Positions 6,001 through 11,980 of a stretch of DNA of 11,980 nt are shown one piece after another. The notes below the pieces were generated by a model. The model was given only the letters and a program-made list of their open reading frames with translations. It had not been told where the DNA came from and did not search any database. The position numbers were made by a program, and so were the translations under genes. The stretch covers positions 1-11,980 of the forward strand of contig CAKUAM010000059.1 of assembly GCA_934636305.1 (NCBI GenBank). Reading direction: 5' to 3'. The number at the start of each line of letters is the position of its first letter. Position 1 is the stretch's first letter. The DNA comes from an uncultured Oscillospiraceae bacterium. Lineage in GTDB: Bacteria > Bacillota > Clostridia > Oscillospirales > Oscillospiraceae.

Positions 6001-8761
6001 TACCCGTCAAATTCTTCGCCTTGACAGTCAGTGTACCATTCTTGCGCGTAATATCATAGTTGTCCTGATATTCGACGTTTGTTTTATCCGTGATTGTAAC
6101 AGACTTCAGTACAATCTTATATTCATCTACAGGAATTGCCCCCGTTGTGGATATCGATGGGATGTCCGCGTGATACCCGCCAAATCCTTGTCCTTCAGCA
6201 TACGAGCCGCCGGTTTTCTCAACAGTGTACGCCCCCAACTGGTCACCATAGGTGATTTCAATGTCTCTTACCGTGAACTCAATCGGGCGCTTGGCAATTG
6301 TCTGCTCAAAGTTTTTTGTTTCCTCAACGGTATATGTCCCGTCGGTGCTTGTAAAGACCAGCGTGTAGGTCTTGCCGTCACCTGCCGCGGGATATTCGTC
6401 GGCTTTTTTGATGGAGAAAGAACCCTTAACTTCTGTGCCATCCAAAGTTGCCTTGCCGTCATTACCCAGCGTGACAAGTTCGCTCCACGTCATGCCGTAG
6501 ACCGGAGCAGCTGCTTCATTGACAGTCGGGAACGTGACATCAATAGCAACGGCAGTAACCGGGGCCCACGTTACCCTGTTTCCATAGGTGGCCTCCACTT
6601 TAGCTTGGCTGCCTGCCTTCACATCCTTCGTAATCGACAGCACGCCTTCCGTGGTAATTGACCAGCCTGCCGGAACAGTTCCATCCGTCTCTACTGGCAC
6701 AAGTGTGAACGTAGCCTTCAAGCCATCCATCGGTGAACGGTACTGATCTAGAATAATCGCAGAATATGTATAGGTTGCTGGTTCTCCTGTCGGAATAGTA
6801 ACCGTCTTTGGTGCCACGTCAAAGTACAGATCAGCAAAAGTTGGCGCTGCACGCTCGATTGTCACTGCGTAAGGTTTTGAAATCTCCCCAAGGGAACCGC
6901 CTCTGTCAATTGTTGCGCGAACGTATACCGTCTGAGAAGCGGGAATATCTTCCGTTGCACCATAACCAACAGACAGAATACCAGTTGTTGAATCAAGCGA
7001 TACGCCCTTGATGGTTGCAATGGCAGCACTAGCATTAGAATCGACATGCAGAGTCCATCTAATCTCATCGCTAATACTAATATCTTTACCATACTGGTCA
7101 GTCGCACTGACTACAGAATACCGTGCCGTTACAGCATCCGTAGCACCATAAGCTGGGATTACAATTTTTCCATCACCAGTCAGCGTAAAGTTCTTGACAT
7201 AAGATTCTGCTCTATGGAGAGTAAAAGTTTTAACCCCATACAGATTGCTATCATCTTTTGCTGCAGCCTTGACTGTAATGACTACATCATTCGTATCCGG
7301 AACCAAAGCAAGCAGTGCAGCCGTTCTTGTGATGTTGAGCTTATTGTCCACAACGGAAATTCCATCAACAAGATTTCCTACTGCATCCGTAACTGTCCAT
7401 TCAATTTCAGGGTCGAGTGTCGAACCATACTGATCCTGAATGTAAACAGAATATGCCTGTTCATACATATGATTCATCGAATCATATGGCAAATTCAGGC
7501 TTTCCGGGCCGCCGGAAATGTTCAACGTGTACACAGAACCCGCGCGCGTGACAGTCAACGTTGCCGTGGCTTTGCCGGAAACGGCCTTACCATCTGCTTC
7601 TGCAGTAACGGTATACTCCCCAGCTACTGCCGTGGGACCAACCGTGATCAAACCATGATCGTCAATGCTGACACCACCGCCTGTACCGTTCTCGGAAGAA
7701 ACCTGCCAAGTCAGGCCTGCCTCGGAGGCATCAATCCCATCCTCAATTACTGCATAAACCTGAACTGTTTTACCAGCATGACCGTCAATCTCTACCGTCT
7801 TAGATGTATCTTTTGTCTTGCTATCAAACGAAATAAAGCTCAGAGAAAGATTTGTGGTCGAAGCAAATGTATGTTCCGCAGTAAAGGTATTGTTTTCAGC
7901 ATCCTTTGTGAACTTAAATTCTCCAAAGTCAGCAACGCCGTTCACAATATAACCGTCAGTCGGCGTAACCATAATCGTCGCTGTGTATTCCGTGTTGGCA
8001 GCGAACTTACCATCCGCGGGAAGTTCCGGACTCCACGTAACAACGGCAGTAACATTGTCGCCAGTAACGTTGGACTTGTCCTTTTCGCCCTTCACCGGTG
8101 TCGTAATGCTGCCAGTCAGCTCGACACTATCAATCTCCTGAACAACTGTAGCGGAAATGGAATCCGGCACTGTCACTGCGTATGTAGTCTCTTTCCCGTC
8201 TACAAATCTGTTAATGGAGAGATCCTCAGTGCTCGCATTAAGAATAGAGAACGGCGTTGCAGTCCCAACAGGTGCATTTCCCAGTACACGGAAATACGCC
8301 TTAAAAACGACAAACCCTTCATCAAAGGAAACATTTCCCGGAACATTCTCTGCCGTATAAGCAGGTGCTGCAACCGAGAAATATCCATTCTGGTTTGCAG
8401 CAGCGTAGCTAGATACCGTTACATTTTGCCATCCACCAGTTGCCGGCGTAAGCACATTGCCTGTTGCAGGATCTATCTCCGCATCTTTGTATGTTGGAAG
8501 CTCATTCGTAAGTGCATAGTAACAAGTAAAGCGCGTCTTATCAAACGCAAGCTTCAACTGCATGGAAGAATACGTTTCAGCTGGTAAAGAAACTGTTGCA
8601 ATCACTATATCATTAGCATGCAAAGCATCCATCGATTTGGTGCTGTCTGCTGGCGCAACAGTCAAACCAACCGCAATTGGTTCTTCTGCAAAAACTGTCA
8701 TGGGCAGCAACGAGAAAATCATTGCTACCGCACATAATAATGAAATCAGACGTTTCTTCAT
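3092..8761 (-). CDS. Giant mosaic surface protein: cohesin-like module, many Ig-like modules, InlB-type repeat, three SLH domains
   Basis: The 1889-residue protein is probably exported and held non-covalently on the wall. A signal peptide (1-25, cut at VFA-EE) leads to a cohesin-like beta module (about 27-205; its core YSSMQLKLAFDKTRF and FVVFKAYFRVL resembles cohesin strands). Then come a 'VTWSP...YTATIMVTP' module (213-307), a Big_2-like Ig module (310-405), further Ig-like modules (409-740), a 'YGM..LVTL' module (750-823), an MBG/YDG-like module (827-916), four tandem YTG repeats (from 932), an Ig-like module (1225-1304), two 'GAEY..G.W' repeats (1305-1464), another Big-like module (1465-1550), a 'YGRTLADAKL' module (1551-1626), a divergent InlB B-repeat (1633-1712) and SLH1-3 (1713-1766, 1774-1827, 1835-1889). 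The SLH wall-binding motifs are TRAE (1752), SRAE (1813) and TRAQ (1873). The start has AAGG (8770-8773) 8 bases upstream. It is last in a three-gene operon, 23 bases after the dockerin gene. Likely role: long adhesin or structural spacer; ligand unknown. Anchor and export calls are firm, the cohesin-like call moderate. Confidence 0.88.
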   Translation of the reverse strand: MKKRLISLLCAVAMIFSLLPMTVFAEEPIAVGLTVAPADSTKSMDALHANDIVIATVSLPAETYSSMQLKLAFDKTRFTCYYALTNELPTYKDAEIDPATGNVLTPATGGWQNVTVSSYAAANQNGYFSVAAPAYTAENVPGNVSFDEGFVVFKAYFRVLGNAPVGTATPFSILNASTEDLSINRFVDGKETTYAVTVPDSISATVVQEIDSVELTGSITTPVKGEKDKSNVTGDNVTAVVTWSPELPADGKFAANTEYTATIMVTPTDGYIVNGVADFGEFKFTKDAENNTFTAEHTFASTTNLSLSFISFDSKTKDTSKTVEIDGHAGKTVQVYAVIEDGIDASEAGLTWQVSSENGTGGGVSIDDHGLITVGPTAVAGEYTVTAEADGKAVSGKATATLTVTRAGSVYTLNISGGPESLNLPYDSMNHMYEQAYSVYIQDQYGSTLDPEIEWTVTDAVGNLVDGISVVDNKLNITRTAALLALVPDTNDVVITVKAAAKDDSNLYGVKTFTLHRAESYVKNFTLTGDGKIVIPAYGATDAVTARYSVVSATDQYGKDISISDEIRWTLHVDSNASAAIATIKGVSLDSTTGILSVGYGATEDIPASQTVYVRATIDRGGSLGEISKPYAVTIERAAPTFADLYFDVAPKTVTIPTGEPATYTYSAIILDQYRSPMDGLKATFTLVPVETDGTVPAGWSITTEGVLSITKDVKAGSQAKVEATYGNRVTWAPVTAVAIDVTFPTVNEAAAPVYGMTWSELVTLGNDGKATLDGTEVKGSFSIKKADEYPAAGDGKTYTLVFTSTDGTYTVEETKNFEQTIAKRPIEFTVRDIEITYGDQLGAYTVEKTGGSYAEGQGFGGYHADIPSISTTGAIPVDEYKIVLKSVTITDKTNVEYQDNYDITRKNGTLTVKAKNLTGTAAIDDVVNQTYTGSAIEPSLTVKDGETTLTVGTDYTVVYTDNTSVGEATATVTFKGNYSGTASTTFRIVAENLTGEFSIDTITDQPYTGRAIEPKLTLKRGTSTFEADYQVEFDENINVGTATVKVTLTGNYAGTAETTFNIVAKAIDDTTVTVGEIPAQTYTGSAITPAVVVMDGSTTLVRDTDYTVAYTNNTNVGTAAVTITGMGNYTSNRTANFPISAKSLSDDDVTLDFTPSGTTYTGSAITGTVTVKIGEKTLTEKTDYTVAYADNTGVGTATVTITGKGNYTDSKTVKFSIAKKAPTTADIVVTIPTSVVYGNAYTVTAEAASGVNGLGNITVKYGDSTTAPTGAGEYGISIEIAEGSNYTAAAFANVGTLTIAKADQAAPAVTGSYAVSSTDANKFTYTVNPIANAEYRMDNGEWQNSNVFDGIAPEESTHTFSARLKADSNHNEGAVGTTDVVTFNKLANTNVPGLTVKVSGAAGDRTVTITPVEGAEYKFGSGAWSSSNVADHVTGDSITVSIRYKATATLNASKEATQNVDLTKQNQAALTYTGGTTVTYGQKLQLSAAGGSGTGAITYTVTNGTGMATVDGSVLTATQAGKVTIVVTKAADDEYNEATSASVEITIVKATPTGEPAYTRIYSYGRTLADAKLTTGTITPAGTIFWDLGNATRVEANKAYAWTFVPADPVNYNNLTGTITPYPYRPSSSSGSFIAVAPAQNGTVKADNQNPRPGETVTITVKPDAGYMLGSLTVTDSQGNKLPLTGSNGVYSFQAPVGGANIRASFIPAYENPFMDVSSRDYYYDAVLWAVGSGITSGRTATLFAPAAACTRAETLTFLWRAAGSPMPRSSSNPFTDVKPSDYYYNAVLWAVEQGITTGATATTFNPSATVSRAEVATFLFRAEGSAKTTLSTVFTDVSADKYYADAVAWAAANNITSGVSATRFVPDASCTRAQIVTFLYRTYGLNG
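5093..5968 (-). repeat. Four tandem ~76-residue YTG...GNY Ig-like repeats within the giant protein
   Basis: Units begin at residues 932, 1008, 1083 and 1161 (bases 5968, 5740, 5515 and 5281), with lengths of 76, 75 and 78 residues and a last unit of about 63. Each reads YTG.AI.P....G...L....DY.V.Y..N..VGTATV...G.GNY.GT....F.I. The third and fourth units are the most alike (YTGSAIT...TDYTVAY..NT.VGTA.VTITG.GNYT). Such tandem beta-sandwich units usually act as a stalk in Firmicutes surface proteins. Neighbouring units share codons, which suggests growth by duplication. Confidence 0.8.
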
Positions 8762-8784
8762 GTTCCGAACCTTGCCTTTCTCTC

Positions 8785-9429
8785 TTACTCAAGCACTCTG
8801 CTGCCAACACAATACTGCAGCACTGCAACAGCGTCCTGAATATTTACCGCGTTATCCTTATTGGCATCCGCTGCAAGCTTTGCTGCATCCGACAGTTGCT
8901 TGCTGCCGACACAGTATTGCAGAATTGCAACTGCATCCTGAATGTTTACTGCGCCATCCTCATTTGCGTCACCAAGCTTATACGCCTGATAATACCGGAA
9001 CGTGGCAATCTCCTGCTTTCCCGTGCCGTTGCTGTTGGACAGGTAGATGTGATACGTCACGTTGCCCTCCAGCTTGCTGGGATAGATATTGAACGCAACC
9101 GTATCGGTCTGCTGGTCGACATAGACCAGATTATCCACGGTAATGACGGTCTCGTCGCCCTTCATGACAAGAACCAGATTGAAGCCCGTGACATTCGCGC
9201 CTGTCAGCGTGATCCGCTCGGCCCCGGCATAGAGCTGCTTGCCATCAACCGTGACTGCCGCGTCTACATTGGTTCCATCCGCGGTCTGCGCGCCCAGCAT
9301 ATAGTCGCTCACGCCCTCTTTCAGTTTCAGATCATAAACACCGGACTGGTTGTCCGCGGCCAGCGCCGTGACGCACAGAAGTGCAGCCAGGATCCCGGCC
9401 AGAAGAATGACACGAATGAATTTTTTCAT
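8785..9429 (-). CDS. Secreted dockerin protein with an unknown beta-rich N-terminal domain
   Basis: The protein has 214 residues. A signal peptide (1-24, ending TALA) is followed by a domain of about 120 residues (26-147) with no family I recognise. It looks beta-rich and ends in a VTYHIYLSNSNGTGKQEIATF-like strand pair. A type I dockerin fills 150-214: two Ca2+-binding loops with D154, N156, D158, N162 and D165, and D188, N190, D192, N196 and D199, each followed by an amphipathic helix AVA(I/V)LQYCVGS. Dockerins bind cohesins, and the preceding gene encodes one, so that protein is the natural partner. Both recognition positions (10 and 11 of each loop) read I-Q, so the two halves are nearly the same surface. 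The start is set by the ATGA overlap with the upstream stop and a GGAGG at 9437-9441, 7 bases away. No enzyme domain is present, so it may be an adaptor or small binding subunit. Confidence 0.87.
   Translation of the reverse strand: MKKFIRVILLAGILAALLCVTALAADNQSGVYDLKLKEGVSDYMLGAQTADGTNVDAAVTVDGKQLYAGAERITLTGANVTGFNLVLVMKGDETVITVDNLVYVDQQTDTVAFNIYPSKLEGNVTYHIYLSNSNGTGKQEIATFRYYQAYKLGDANEDGAVNIQDAVAILQYCVGSKQLSDAAKLAADANKDNAVNIQDAVAVLQYCVGSRVLE
8799..8962 (-). repeat. Duplicated dockerin half-repeat at the DNA level
   Basis: Two 62-base segments (8799-8860 and 8901-8962), exactly 102 bases (34 codons) apart, match at roughly four bases in five by eye. They encode the two Ca2+ loops and helices of the dockerin. 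The similarity reflects the internal two-fold symmetry of the domain and suggests a fairly recent duplication or strong constraint. Confidence 0.75.
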
Positions 9430-10568
9430 GCTGTTTCCTCCCCTGTCTGGAATTTATCAAGATAGCGCAGGAAGATCACTGCAATCTGCGCGCGGGTGGC
9501 AGTGGCGTTCGGCGCGATGGTGGTTTTCGTGGCGCCGGTCACGATGGTCTGGTACACAGCCCAATAGACTGCCGGCTTTGCCCAGGCGGCAATGTCGCCG
9601 CTGTCGGTGAAGGCCGCGTCATAATCGGCGGTGAACATGGCCTCCAGCCCGGACTGTCCGCCGGAATAGCGGAACAGAATGGCCATGGCCTGCTGGCGCG
9701 TAATGCTGCCGTTCGGCTCAAAGCGGCCGCCGGTCGTGCCGGTGACATAGCCGTGCTCCGCCGCCCAGTCAAGCGCGTCCGCGTAATACTGTCCGGCGGG
9801 CACATCGGTGAACGCGCTCTTTTTCGTCGCGGCAGGCTTGCCCGCCATACGCCAGAGCATGGTGACGAACTGTGCGCGCGTGACAGCGTCCTCGGGATGG
9901 AACGTCCCGTCGGAGAAGCCCGTCACAAGACCAAGCTGTGCGGCGCGCATGATCTGCGCGCTTGCCCAGTAGGACGCGGAAACATCGTGGAAGCCGGTTC
10001 CGGTGGCCGGCGCTTCCGCCGGTGTCCCGGACGCTGCGTCGCCATCCGGCTTTTCTTCGTCCGTCTTGTCGCCCCCTGCCGGCGTGGTGGCCGAGCCGGA
10101 GGAAATGGCAGCGTTTTTCACCGTACAGGCAACATCCTTGCCCGATGTATCGCTGAGGACAAGCTCCTGCAGCAGAAGGCCCGGATCGCCGGCGGCGAGT
10201 ACCGTAAATGTAAATGTGGCAAGCTGACCGTCGCCCTTGACCGTGCTGGCGCTGGCCGCGGCGACCATCGCGCCGGTCGATGCGCCGGCGGTATGCGGGT
10301 TCGTCGCCGAGAGCATGCCGCTCAGCAGTGAGGATGTGGACACGCCGGTACAGCTGACAATCTTGTCGTTATACGCGAGAAGGAATTGCGCCGCGCTGAA
10401 GCCTGTGTTGCCGCTCAGATCCACCGTCACGGTGAAGGTCTGGCCGACAGCCGGCAGCGTGCCGGGTGCGCTGACCGTAAGCTCTGTCCCGGCTGCGGCG
10501 CACCATGGCGCAGCAAGCTGCAGAACAAGCAGTACAGCCAGACACATGCTCCATATTCGTTTTTTCAT
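9426..10568 (-). CDS. Cell-wall-anchored cohesin protein (signal peptide, cohesin, three SLH domains)
   Basis: The 380-residue protein has a signal peptide (1-26, cut at CAAA-G) and one cohesin (about 28-156). Cohesin marks include VGQTFTVTVDLSG, FSAAQFLLAYNDKIV and GQLATFTFTVLAAGDPG (114-130). A charged/Pro linker (157-192, EEKPDGDAASGTPAEAP) and three SLH domains (193-243, 252-303, 319-370) follow. The SLH motifs are TRAQ (230), TRQQ (290) and TRAQ (358); such motifs bind pyruvylated secondary wall polymer. This is the architecture of single-cohesin anchoring scaffoldins such as C. thermocellum OlpA, with the domains in the same cohesin-then-SLH order. It should display a docking site on the cell surface for dockerin proteins, first of all the one encoded directly downstream. 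GGGAGGAA (10577-10584) lies 8 bases before the ATG. It is first in the operon, behind a good promoter, and its stop overlaps the next start (ATGA). Confidence 0.9.
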   Translation of the reverse strand: MKKRIWSMCLAVLLVLQLAAPWCAAAGTELTVSAPGTLPAVGQTFTVTVDLSGNTGFSAAQFLLAYNDKIVSCTGVSTSSLLSGMLSATNPHTAGASTGAMVAAASASTVKGDGQLATFTFTVLAAGDPGLLLQELVLSDTSGKDVACTVKNAAISSGSATTPAGGDKTDEEKPDGDAASGTPAEAPATGTGFHDVSASYWASAQIMRAAQLGLVTGFSDGTFHPEDAVTRAQFVTMLWRMAGKPAATKKSAFTDVPAGQYYADALDWAAEHGYVTGTTGGRFEPNGSITRQQAMAILFRYSGGQSGLEAMFTADYDAAFTDSGDIAAWAKPAVYWAVYQTIVTGATKTTIAPNATATRAQIAVIFLRYLDKFQTGEETA

Positions 10569-10642
10569 ATGTGTCGTTCCTCCCGCTGCTTCAAGTTTCG
10601 GAAATAACTGGCATTTAAAAATACCTATATATATTCACGTTT

Positions 10643-10671
10643 ATTATAGACGATGTCAAGCGGAAAATCAA
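10643..10671 (-). promoter_or_regulatory. Promoter of the cohesin-dockerin-SLH operon
   Basis: On the minus strand, TTGATT (10666-10671) and a perfect TATAAT (10643-10648) are separated by exactly 17 bases. A perfect TTGACA (10654-10659) lies within the spacer and could serve a second start using the AT-rich GAATAT/TATATA run around 10630. The transcript would begin near 10636, leaving a leader of about 68 bases. I see no riboswitch fold in that leader. Confidence 0.7.
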
Positions 10672-10710
10672 TCCATTTTTTCGTTGTTTTTCGTCGGTTT
10701 CTGTAAGAAA

Positions 10711-10753
10711 ACAGCGCAGGGCGGCAGACGAAAGGTCTGCCGCCCTGTGCTGT
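10711..10753 (-). terminator. Intrinsic terminator of the oleate hydratase gene
   Basis: Arms 10711-10729 and 10735-10753 form a 19-bp stem with one G-U type pair and a 5-base loop. On the minus strand it is followed by a T-rich run (TTTTCTT). It begins 33 bases past the oleate hydratase stop codon and lies upstream of the surface operon's promoter, so the two units are transcribed separately. Confidence 0.8.
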
Positions 10754-10786
10754 GGAAAGAAGAACCAAATTGGAATTGGGGATCGA

Positions 10787-11980
10787 TCAGATTACGTTGT
10801 ATTCCTTCAGGAGCTTTTCAATATCGGTGTCCTTGATCTTGTCAAGCACCTTGTCGAGGGCAATCTTCTGCACGAGCGACAGCTTCATGTCCGTGGCCTT
10901 CTTGCCGTCGCGCAGCTTGACCGTTGCGTTCAGCAGATCGCGCACATCATACACGCTGCCCCAGACCTCCGGCACGCCGCGGTCGACGTTCAGAAGCGTG
11001 TAGACGGCCTCCATGCCGGTGCGCATGGAATACTCGGTGGTGAAGATGGTGTCGCGCGGGGTCTCGGCGAACTGGCCAAGGAAGGCAAAGTTCACAGAGC
11101 CATCGGGCACGACCTTCGGACGGTCGCCATAGGCGCGCGGCATGAAGAACGCATCGATATACGGCATCATGACGGGCACGGTGTTGGCGCTGTTCGTGGC
11201 CAGCTCCTCAATCTGATCCTCGGGCACGCCGATGTGGTACAGCCACTCCATGCAGATCTCCTTGCCGGTGCAGTCCCGCATGGGCTTTTTCACAAAGTCG
11301 CCGGGCTTGTCGGTGAACAGCGAATAGACCCAGACAAGGCAGTGATCCTTCGGCTGCGTGCGGAACTGCGGCTGACGGTTGATTGTCCAGCTCATGAGCC
11401 AGCTGGAATCCTTGACGGTGACGATGCCGCCGGTGACAACGTGGCCAGTGAACGGATCGCGCTTGCAGATGTTCTTGATATAGGGGATGATCTTCTGGTC
11501 GAGCGTTTCGACGGTGGCGCTCATCCAGTTCGTCTGCTCGGGGTCATGGCAGAACTTGTCGGGATGGCCGAAGGACGGATCCTGCGCGGCAATCTTGCGC
11601 CACATATCCCAGCCGCCGCCCTCTTTGAGCTCGGTATTGTACTGGGCGGGCTCATTCTGGCTGCCCATGGAGGAGTTTTCGACGCAGCCGCCGTTGGTAA
11701 TGAATACCAGATCATTCTCGGTGAGGTCAATGGTCTCCTTCTTGCCGTCGCGGATGACGTCAATGCGCTTGGCCAGCTTGTGCGCCGGGTTGGAGCAGTC
11801 AAATTCGACGTTTGTAACCTGCACGCCATAGTGGAACTGCACGTGGAAGCCCTCGAGGTATTTGACCATCGGCAGGATCATGGACTCATACTGGTTGTAC
11901 TTTGTGAAGCGCAGCGCCTTGAAGTCGGGCAGACCGCCGATGTGGTGGATATAGCGCTGGATATAGAGCTTCATTTCCAG
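10787..11980 (-). CDS. ohyA: Oleate hydratase (FAD-dependent fatty-acid hydratase), N-terminus outside the window
   Basis: The reading frame is open to the edge and gives 397 residues, the C-terminal two thirds of a family usually near 590 residues. The FAD-binding N-terminus and its GxGxxG motif are off the window. Recognised family stretches are LPDFKALRFTKYNQYESMIL, a 'FITNGGCVENSSMG' block, the 'GGWDMWRKIA' segment, 'SWLMSWTINRQPQF', and the C-terminal 'NFAFLGQFAETPRDTIFTTE' and 'EYSMRTGMEAVY' blocks. The enzyme adds water to the cis-9 double bond of oleic and linoleic acids, giving 10-hydroxy fatty acids. In gut bacteria this is tied to detoxifying free unsaturated fatty acids. It has no signal peptide in the visible part, and members act at the inner face of the membrane. 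It ends in its own terminator. The ATG at 11974 is internal, not the start. Confidence 0.95.
   Translation of the reverse strand: MEMKLYIQRYIHHIGGLPDFKALRFTKYNQYESMILPMVKYLEGFHVQFHYGVQVTNVEFDCSNPAHKLAKRIDVIRDGKKETIDLTENDLVFITNGGCVENSSMGSQNEPAQYNTELKEGGGWDMWRKIAAQDPSFGHPDKFCHDPEQTNWMSATVETLDQKIIPYIKNICKRDPFTGHVVTGGIVTVKDSSWLMSWTINRQPQFRTQPKDHCLVWVYSLFTDKPGDFVKKPMRDCTGKEICMEWLYHIGVPEDQIEELATNSANTVPVMMPYIDAFFMPRAYGDRPKVVPDGSVNFAFLGQFAETPRDTIFTTEYSMRTGMEAVYTLLNVDRGVPEVWGSVYDVRDLLNATVKLRDGKKATDMKLSLVQKIALDKVLDKIKDTDIEKLLKEYNVI

Noticed and set aside
7046..8587. 513-codon open frame on the plus strand
   Set aside because: Also antisense to the giant gene. Its composition (many Cys, Asn, Arg) is unlike any protein family, it has no clear ribosome binding site, and the minus-strand frame has unmistakable Ig modules and a signal peptide.
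9426..10568. Part of a cellulosome with plant-polysaccharide enzymes
   Set aside because: No glycoside hydrolase, carbohydrate esterase or recognisable carbohydrate-binding module is encoded in the window. Only the docking principle is shared, so I do not call the locus a cellulosome.
10569..10642. Possible riboswitch or attenuator in the leader of the surface operon
   Set aside because: The roughly 68-base leader is too short and shows no stable stem pair or known aptamer core; it holds only the ribosome binding site.
10237..10836. 199-codon plus-strand frame over the operon promoter
   Set aside because: It covers the signal-peptide and cohesin coding region, the promoter and a terminator hairpin; no domain and no plausible start signal.

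Overview
The window looks like chromosomal DNA of a Gram-positive, anaerobic, gut-type Clostridia member, perhaps Oscillospirales (inference). The grounds are strong GGAGG-type ribosome binding sites, moderately high GC, proteins anchored by S-layer homology (SLH) domains, a type I dockerin and cohesin, and an oleate hydratase. There are eight protein genes. The two at the window edges are incomplete. I see no tRNA, rRNA, CRISPR or insertion sequence.

Left block (1-2973). A TVP38/TMEM64 (VTT/DedA-like) membrane protein runs leftward off the edge. It diverges from a rightward set: a GtrA-family membrane protein, the acyl-phosphate glycerol-3-phosphate acyltransferase PlsY, and an amidohydrolase-2 family metal hydrolase. 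The shared intergenic region (629-839) holds a 16-bp perfect palindrome and three CAGAT repeats spaced about one helical turn apart. plsY appears to have its own promoter and to be co-transcribed with the amidohydrolase. That unit ends in a 17-bp hairpin. A second hairpin facing the other way ends the next operon.

Central block (3048-10671, minus strand). One promoter (TTGATT-17 bp-TATAAT) precedes three secreted-protein genes in tight order: (A) a signal peptide, cohesin and three SLH domains, 380 aa; (B) a signal peptide, an unknown beta-rich domain and a two-repeat dockerin, 214 aa; (C) a 1889-aa mosaic with a signal peptide, a cohesin-like module, about a dozen Ig-like modules, an InlB-type repeat and three SLH domains. 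A and B overlap by ATGA, and only 23 bases separate B and C. The simplest reading is a small cell-surface assembly built on the cohesin-dockerin principle of cellulosomes. Here A (and possibly C) is anchored to the wall polymer by SLH domains and B docks onto it. No glycoside hydrolase is encoded. This is the most interesting part of the window.

Right block (10711-11980, minus strand). The C-terminal two thirds of an oleate hydratase (flavoprotein fatty-acid double-bond hydratase, formerly called myosin-cross-reactive antigen) ends in its own strong terminator, so it is probably not part of the surface operon.
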